From Coriobacteriaceae bacterium AF45-21 (GTDB taxonomy: Bacteria > Actinomycetota > Coriobacteriia > Coriobacteriales > Coriobacteriaceae): a stretch of 64,000 bases of DNA. Position 1 is the stretch's first letter. Each line of letters starts with the position of its first letter. The stretch is taken from assembly GCA_027682925.1 (NCBI GenBank), contig JAQCYU010000003.1:62001-126000 (forward strand), read 5' to 3'. Shown piece by piece: positions 59,625-64,000 of this stretch. The notes beneath the pieces were generated by a model that did not search any database, was not told the origin of the DNA, and worked only from the letters and a program-made list of their open reading frames with translations. The translations under genes and the position numbers were made by a program.

Positions 59625-60074
59625 ATGTTAAGCATCCATCTGGGGGATTACCCCGGTTCTATCTACGATACCGAAACCTATTTTAGGAACTCATACTTGG
59701 ACTCATGGTTCGAAGATCCTATGGCCGCACAGATTATTAAAAGCGTGGACGGATCAGAGCTCATCGGTCCCCACAACATCGTAAGCAAGCAGCTGGGCTC
59801 AATCACCCCACTCGAACTGTCCGGCGGCGTTAAGACGCTGCTGCTGGTGCGCAATCTCCCAAACATGGTGTTCAATGCATCCACTTGCGGAGATAACTGC
59901 GCTCGCTGGCTGCTCAAAATTGGCAAAGAGCAGGATGTGCTGGTAACCCTTTACCACATCATGAAGTTCCCCTGGAAGCGTTTTGAGATTCGCATCAATA
60001 ATGATGGCCGCATCGTCAGGAACATGCAGGAGTTTGTCGGTGCCACCAATGATTTTCTGGATGTTGATGAGTAA
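59625..60074 (+). CDS. DUF4869-family protein
   Basis: 149 residues, no signal or membrane segment. The block LSGGVKTLLLVRNLP, FNASTCGDNCARWLLKIG and the N-terminal HLGDYPGSIYDTETYF match my memory of DUF4869, a family of unknown function found in gut bacteria. The CGDNC pair could bind metal, but this is a guess. The ATG has GGAG six bases upstream. Its stop overlaps the next start (TAATG), so the two proteins are translated together. The G+C content is clearly below that of the flanking aromatic genes. Confidence 0.7.
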   Translation: MLSIHLGDYPGSIYDTETYFRNSYLDSWFEDPMAAQIIKSVDGSELIGPHNIVSKQLGSITPLELSGGVKTLLLVRNLPNMVFNASTCGDNCARWLLKIGKEQDVLVTLYHIMKFPWKRFEIRINNDGRIVRNMQEFVGATNDFLDVDE

Positions 60075-61072
60075 TGAAGGGAACGCATACCGTTGTCGTA
60101 GAGCGCGCAAAGGTCAAATACACACTCACGTTTAAACGCAACATTTCCTTCATTCGCGGTAACAGCGGCACGGGCAAAACGACGCTCATCTCGATGATTC
60201 GCGACTACAACGACCGAGGACCGGAAAGCGGCGTTACACTCAGCTGCGACGTGCCCTGCGAAACGCTTTCCGGCAGACGTTGGGAGCGCGAGCTGTCGAT
60301 CATCGAGGATTCTATTGTATTTTTAGACGAGGGCAACGAGTTTATCTACTCAAAGGACTTCGCCAAAGCCATCAACGGATCGTCCAACTATTTTGTTCTG
60401 ATATCTCGTCGCGACGCCAACGAACTCCCCTACAGCGTCGACGAGATCCTAAAGCTAGTCAACACCACAAGCAAGACAATTAATGGCCGCAAGAGCGACA
60501 GACGCTTCTACTCGGTGACCAAGCCGCTATATGACCACACGGCAAGCATGTTGTATCAGGATCTAAATGTTGGATTCGAGATACCCGACGCCGTAGTTGT
60601 CGAGGACAGCAAATCGGGTTATCAATTCTACAGCGTCCTTTGCAACCGACTGGGAATCCCCTGCTATTCCGCCACCGGCGTAGCAAGCCTAAAACGAACG
60701 ATTCACGAATGTCCCGAGCAAAACATACTTGCCATAGGAGACGGCGCAGCGTTTGGCCCCTACATCGAAAAGGTGCTGGGACAGCGCGTTTACAAGAACG
60801 TTCGCTTGTTCCTCCCGGAATCATTTGAGTGGACACTTCTGCAATCTGGCCTCATTCCCAGCAACGATATCCCAAAGATTCTCGAGGACCCCTCGAACTA
60901 CATCGAGAGCCGCGACTACCTGAGCTGGGAGCGGTTCTTCACCGATGTATTGATCAAGTACTCGGCAGACACTCGCTATGCCTACAAAAAGGCAAAGCTC
61001 AACGAGCAGTATCTCAAGCCGCAAGCGATAAGTACAGTTGCAAGCGTTTTGCCCGAGTGTCTGAAGGCATAA
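60074..61072 (+). CDS. P-loop ATPase of unknown function, partner of the DUF4869 protein
   Basis: 332 residues. Walker A GNSGTGKTT (residues 29-37) and Walker B SIVFLDEGNEF (80-90) mark an ABC/AAA-like ATPase, with very little sequence between them. A central SRRDANELPYS could act as a sensor. The C-terminal half has a strand-acidic pattern, VVVEDSKSGYQFYSVL and NILAIGDGAAFGPYIEKVL, that faintly recalls a Toprim-type fold (low confidence). 60121-60180 is 30/60 G+C, against 43/60 at 53281-53340. No membrane segments. Overlaps the DUF4869 gene by one base. Confidence 0.7.
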   Translation: MKGTHTVVVERAKVKYTLTFKRNISFIRGNSGTGKTTLISMIRDYNDRGPESGVTLSCDVPCETLSGRRWERELSIIEDSIVFLDEGNEFIYSKDFAKAINGSSNYFVLISRRDANELPYSVDEILKLVNTTSKTINGRKSDRRFYSVTKPLYDHTASMLYQDLNVGFEIPDAVVVEDSKSGYQFYSVLCNRLGIPCYSATGVASLKRTIHECPEQNILAIGDGAAFGPYIEKVLGQRVYKNVRLFLPESFEWTLLQSGLIPSNDIPKILEDPSNYIESRDYLSWERFFTDVLIKYSADTRYAYKKAKLNEQYLKPQAISTVASVLPECLKA

Positions 61073-61112
61073 TGACAGCGGAGAGGGCCAACTTGGTCCT
61101 CCCCGCTTTAAA

Positions 61113-61614
61113 TTACGCCTTCTTGATCACGTACGCCAATCCAATATCGCAGGCGCAACGCACGATTGATGCGAAGAGCCACGATGCTGGCAGCGTCATA
61201 AGTAGAGGCATGGTCTGCCAGGGGATAAACCAATCGACCGCGTGGATTGCAAAGATGGCAAGACTGGCCTGTCCGCAGAACACGAGCGCTTGTTCAAAGG
61301 ACCCCAAAACCGGCACGTCTTTCAACTTCTCCAGCGCCATGGAAACCCAGCACACGCAATAGCTGCCGGCAAGAGCGGCAACTGTCGCAACCACGAACCC
61401 ATCCACGCGGCGGCTCGAAAGCTCAAGCCCACTCAGCGCGGCAAGGACAAGCCAAGCGACACCGGCTCCAATAAACAGCAGGGGCTTGCTCACGCTCGGC
61501 TCGAGCCCCCTTGGCGCGCCGTATAGCCAATCCACATCAGCAGCACAACAGCAGCTCGCGCCACGGCTTCGGCCTAAACGTATACCCGGCAAGAATAAAG
61601 AACACTTGCATGTG
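61113..61614 (-). pseudogene. Remnant of a type 3 membrane acyltransferase
   Basis: The frame encodes four or five membrane helices ending in SLAIFAIHAVDWFIPWQ, like the C-terminal end of acyltransferase-3 proteins. The first part in this frame (Cys-rich, around 61510-61560) is not protein-like. In another frame, 61576-61602 encodes FFILAGYTF, a motif that normally lies near the N-terminus of this family. About half the expected gene is missing between the two, so this is probably an internal deletion plus frameshift. It ends beside tRNA-Arg(TCT). Confidence 0.55.
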
Positions 61615-61620
61615 AAAAAA

Positions 61621-61645
61621 GCCCAGACCACCAAGCGGTCTGGGC
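61621..61645 (-). terminator. Intrinsic terminator of tRNA-Arg(TCT)
   Basis: A perfect 9-bp stem GCCCAGACC / GGTCTGGGC followed by six T on the minus strand. Confidence 0.9.
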
Positions 61646-61656
61646 TTAATAAACGA

Positions 61657-61733
61657 TGGTGCTCCATGGCGGATTCGAACCGTCGACCTTGGGATTAGAA
61701 GTCCCCTGCTCTATCCAACTGAGCTAATGGAGC
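61657..61733 (-). tRNA. tRNA-Arg, anticodon TCT
   Basis: A 77-base cloverleaf on the minus strand: acceptor GCTCCAT / ATGGAGC, D stem GCTC/GAGC, anticodon loop CTTCTAA (anticodon TCT), T arm with TTCGAAT, encoded CCA. It reads AGA codons. Its own terminator follows. Confidence 0.95.
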
Positions 61734-61787
61734 AAATAACCGCACGCCCAAGCAAGCGCAAGCCTGTCAGGCGCAAGTAATTATAAC

Positions 61788-62555
61788 CTAGTTGAACTGC
61801 TCGCGGTACGCCTTGCAGACCTCATCGACCGGGCCGTCCATGCGAAGGTCACCCTTCTCAATCCAAACGGCACGCTGGCAAATGCGTTCGACCTGTTCCA
61901 TGGAATGCGAGACAAACAGAACCGTCACGTCACCGCTCTGGATAAAGTGCTGAATGCGAGCCTCACACTTTTGCTGGAAGAACACGTCACCAACGGATAG
62001 CGTTTCGTCAACGATCAGAATGTCGGGCTCAGTGATCGTCGCGATTGCAAAAGCGATGCGCGCGACCATGCCCGAGGAGAAATTCTTGAGCGGCATGTCA
62101 ACAAAGTTCTGAAGCTCAGCGAACTCAATAATGCCGTCAAAGTTGGCGTCGATGAACTCCTTGGTATAGCCGAGCAGGGCGCCGTTCAGATAGATGTTCT
62201 CGCGGGCCGTCAGCTCGGGGTCAAAACCAGCACCAAGCTCAATCAGCGGCGCGATGTTACCGTGCACCTTAACGCTGCCTTCACTGGGCTCAAGCACGCC
62301 AGCGATAATCTTGAGCATCGTAGACTTACCGGAACCATTGGTGCCAACCAGACCGACAACTTCGCCGCGATGAATATCGAACGAGATGTGCTTGAGCGCC
62401 CGAAACTCCTCAAAGAACAGCTCGTGCTTGGCAAGCTTGATGAAGTACTCCTTGAGGTTGGTCAGCGACTCGGACGCCATGTTAAAGATCATGGTAACGT
62501 CGTCGACCTCGACAGCCAGAGGCTGCTCGCTGTAATCAACAACAGATTCAGTCAT
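61788..62555 (-). CDS. ABC transporter ATP-binding protein for surface polysaccharide export (TagH/RfbE-like)
   Basis: About 255 residues. Walker A GTNGSGKST, a long Q-loop region, signature FSSGMVARIAFAIA and Walker B DILIVDETLSVGD. The N-terminal stretch LTNLKEYFIKLAKHELFFEEF and the SSGM signature are typical of ATPases that export teichoic acid or O-antigen chains. It lacks the carbohydrate-binding C-terminal domain some have. The ATG at 62555 has AAGGAG upstream. Follows the permease gene by 11 bases. Confidence 0.9.
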   Translation of the reverse strand: MTESVVDYSEQPLAVEVDDVTMIFNMASESLTNLKEYFIKLAKHELFFEEFRALKHISFDIHRGEVVGLVGTNGSGKSTMLKIIAGVLEPSEGSVKVHGNIAPLIELGAGFDPELTARENIYLNGALLGYTKEFIDANFDGIIEFAELQNFVDMPLKNFSSGMVARIAFAIATITEPDILIVDETLSVGDVFFQQKCEARIQHFIQSGDVTVLFVSHSMEQVERICQRAVWIEKGDLRMDGPVDEVCKAYREQFN

Positions 62556-62566
62556 CACAGCACTCC

Positions 62567-63412
62567 TTAGATATAGAGGATGAACTTGCGCTCGGACTTA
62601 TGGAACACGGTGTAACCAATAACAAGCGCAAGAACAGCCCAGGCAACGCACATACCAAACGTCAAAAGCGAGGGCGTGGTCTGGAACAGGAAGATATCAC
62701 GCATAAACTGCAGGTAGTTGTACATGGGGTTCGCATACATTAAGATACGCACGAGATGCGGCATTTGCGCAATATAGTCAGTCGTCCAGAAGATGGGCGT
62801 AATGTAAGTCCACGCCGTAATGACGACGCTCCACAGATGCATAACGTCGCGGAAAAAGACCGTAAGGGCGGAGAGCATCATGCCCAGGCCCATGCAGAAG
62901 CACATAAGCAGCAGCAGGCAAACCGGCAGCAGAATCAGGTGCCAAGAAGGCATAACGCGGAACCACAGCATAACGATGGCGACGGCGACCAGCGAGAAGG
63001 CAAAGTTGACCAGCGAGAAGAGCACCTTCTGCACCGGGAAGACCCAGCGGTGCACCTTAACCTTCTTGAGCAGCGGAGCCGCACCCACGATCGACGTCAG
63101 GGCCTGGTTCGTAGACTCGGACATGACGGCAAAGGTCACGTTACCCACGATCAAGTACAGCGGGTACATCTCGGGCGTCATTGAGCCATTGCGGCCCTGG
63201 CCAAAAATCGTCGAGAACACGATGGCCATGACAATCATCATCAGCAGCGGATTGAGCACCGACCACGCAACGCCCAACACGCTGCGGCGATACTTGATCT
63301 TAAAATCCTTGGTAACCAGTTGACGAAGGATAAACGCGTCCTTCTCAAATTCGTTCTTAGCAAACGTCGCAGGTAGACTGCGAGTTTCTTGTTGCTTTGT
63401 CTGATCCGACAC
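62567..63412 (-). CDS. ABC-2 type permease for surface polysaccharide export (TagG/RfbA-like)
   Basis: About 281 residues, six membrane helices. The N-terminal amphipathic part LVTKDFKIKYRRSVLGVAWS and the C-terminal NPMYNYLQFMRDIFL are typical of polysaccharide ABC permeases. I choose the GTG at 63412, with AAGGGA nine bases upstream; the TTG at 63445 is in front of that site. Paired with the ATPase above, it should form a transporter for a lipid-linked glycan. Confidence 0.88.
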   Translation of the reverse strand: MSDQTKQQETRSLPATFAKNEFEKDAFILRQLVTKDFKIKYRRSVLGVAWSVLNPLLMMIVMAIVFSTIFGQGRNGSMTPEMYPLYLIVGNVTFAVMSESTNQALTSIVGAAPLLKKVKVHRWVFPVQKVLFSLVNFAFSLVAVAIVMLWFRVMPSWHLILLPVCLLLLMCFCMGLGMMLSALTVFFRDVMHLWSVVITAWTYITPIFWTTDYIAQMPHLVRILMYANPMYNYLQFMRDIFLFQTTPSLLTFGMCVAWAVLALVIGYTVFHKSERKFILYI

Positions 63413-63501
63413 GGATGCAACTCCCTTACTCGTAATCGTTGACAAACGAACAGTATAGACCCGCTCCTAACACCGGAAGGCGGCATTGCGAAACTGGAAA
63501 A

Positions 63502-64000
63502 CTATCCCACAACATCGGATTCGGAATGCCTTTCGTCAGGCAGCAAGCCGCGAGCAACTACCACAAGCACAACCGGAAGACCAAATTGAGCCGCTACGAT
63601 ATAACGGGGCCAATACCAAATAGGGCTCGCAATAAAGAGCGTTCCGTACAACAGCAAAAAAGGCAAAAGCGGCAATGCGAAACGTGGACGCCCACGCGAT
63701 ACCAAAAGAACTGCCGAAAACACGAGCAGCCAAAAGACAACGGCACCAGAAATAGACCAGGCGTTCAGCCCAATTGCCGCATCGACGCCATCGCCAAAGG
63801 ATGCAAGCAGGTTGCGAAATGCAACTCCCGCAGAAGCCCCTGTATCTGCCATAAGGTTATACGGAGCACCCATAAGAAAGTTTTCCGGCAGATTGTCGGC
63901 GCCTATTACATTTGGGGCCCAAAAACCAAACGTCTGCAGCTCCCACGCTTCAAAGTATATCGAAGGGTTACGCGAGAGCATCGAGGCCCAATGAGTCCAA
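63502..64000 (-). CDS. Multi-pass membrane protein, C-terminal part (partial at window edge)
   Basis: The frame is open to the window end (WTHWASMLSRNPSIYFEAW), so the N-terminal part is missing. Visible are at least three membrane helices (VVFWLLVFSAVLLVS, FALPLLPFLLLYGTLFIA, YIVAAQFGLPVVLVVVARG). The pattern of a loop ending in NPSIYFEAW followed by a large outer loop resembles membrane glycosyltransferases of the DUF6020 or GT-C type. The polysaccharide export genes next to it fit this, but the assignment is tentative. Confidence 0.55.
   Translation of the reverse strand, partial: WTHWASMLSRNPSIYFEAWELQTFGFWAPNVIGADNLPENFLMGAPYNLMADTGASAGVAFRNLLASFGDGVDAAIGLNAWSISGAVVFWLLVFSAVLLVSRGRPRFALPLLPFLLLYGTLFIASPIWYWPRYIVAAQFGLPVVLVVVARGLLPDERHSESDVVG

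Overview
The window looks like a chromosomal segment of a Coriobacteriia-type actinomycete, most like Collinsella. I base this on high G+C, many TTG and GTG starts, strong GGAGG ribosome sites, separate glyQ and glyS genes, pyruvate phosphate dikinase with its regulator, AdhE, TrmFO, and an RseP with a large internal insert. No rRNA gene is present, so the genus is inferred. There is no CRISPR array, prophage or insertion sequence.

Layout. 1-2.6 kb (+): the end of adhE and a small kinase-like gene. 2.6-11.0 kb (-): pyrH-frr-uppS-cdsA-dxr-rseP-ispG-proS, covering UMP synthesis, ribosome recycling, isoprenoid and phospholipid precursors, an intramembrane protease and prolyl-tRNA synthetase. 11.1-19.7 kb (-): rpsB-tsf; yraN-comM-dprA-trmFO-xerC (DNA uptake, recombination, tRNA modification); rnhB; rplS. 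19.8-29.4 kb (-): rpsP-khpA-rimM-trmD-lepB-glyQ-glyS-ppsR-ppdK. 29.6-30.9 kb (+): dinB. 31-35 kb (-): rplU-rpmA-obgE-nadD-yqeK-rsfS. 35-44.6 kb (-): mreB-mreC-mreD-mrdA-rodA (cell shape), then a DUF697 protein, a radical SAM protein and its DUF2344 partner. 44.7-50.7 kb (-): TPR membrane protein, cyclophilin, zinc-ribbon membrane protein, P-type ATPase. 50.75 kb: tRNA-Arg(CCG). 51-59.5 kb (+): a complete aromatic amino acid operon, DAHP synthase-tyrA-aroB-aroA-aroC-pheA-aroE/aroK fusion-aroQ, preceded by what looks like a leaderless leader peptide overlapping an intrinsic terminator. 59.6-61.1 kb (+): an A+T-richer two-gene cassette, DUF4869 plus a P-loop ATPase of unknown function. 61.1-64 kb (-): an acyltransferase remnant, tRNA-Arg(TCT), and the edge of a surface-polysaccharide export locus.

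Data quality. Twenty genes, most of them housekeeping, are broken by about 28 small frame breaks. All can be explained as missing bases, 8 of them in the context GCCCT/AGGGC. I read these as assembly errors and give the intact gene span with the break positions. The most interesting items are the aromatic-operon leader, the DUF4869/ATPase cassette, the AroE-AroK fusion, the RseP insert and a small repeat that sits on the stop codons of two genes.
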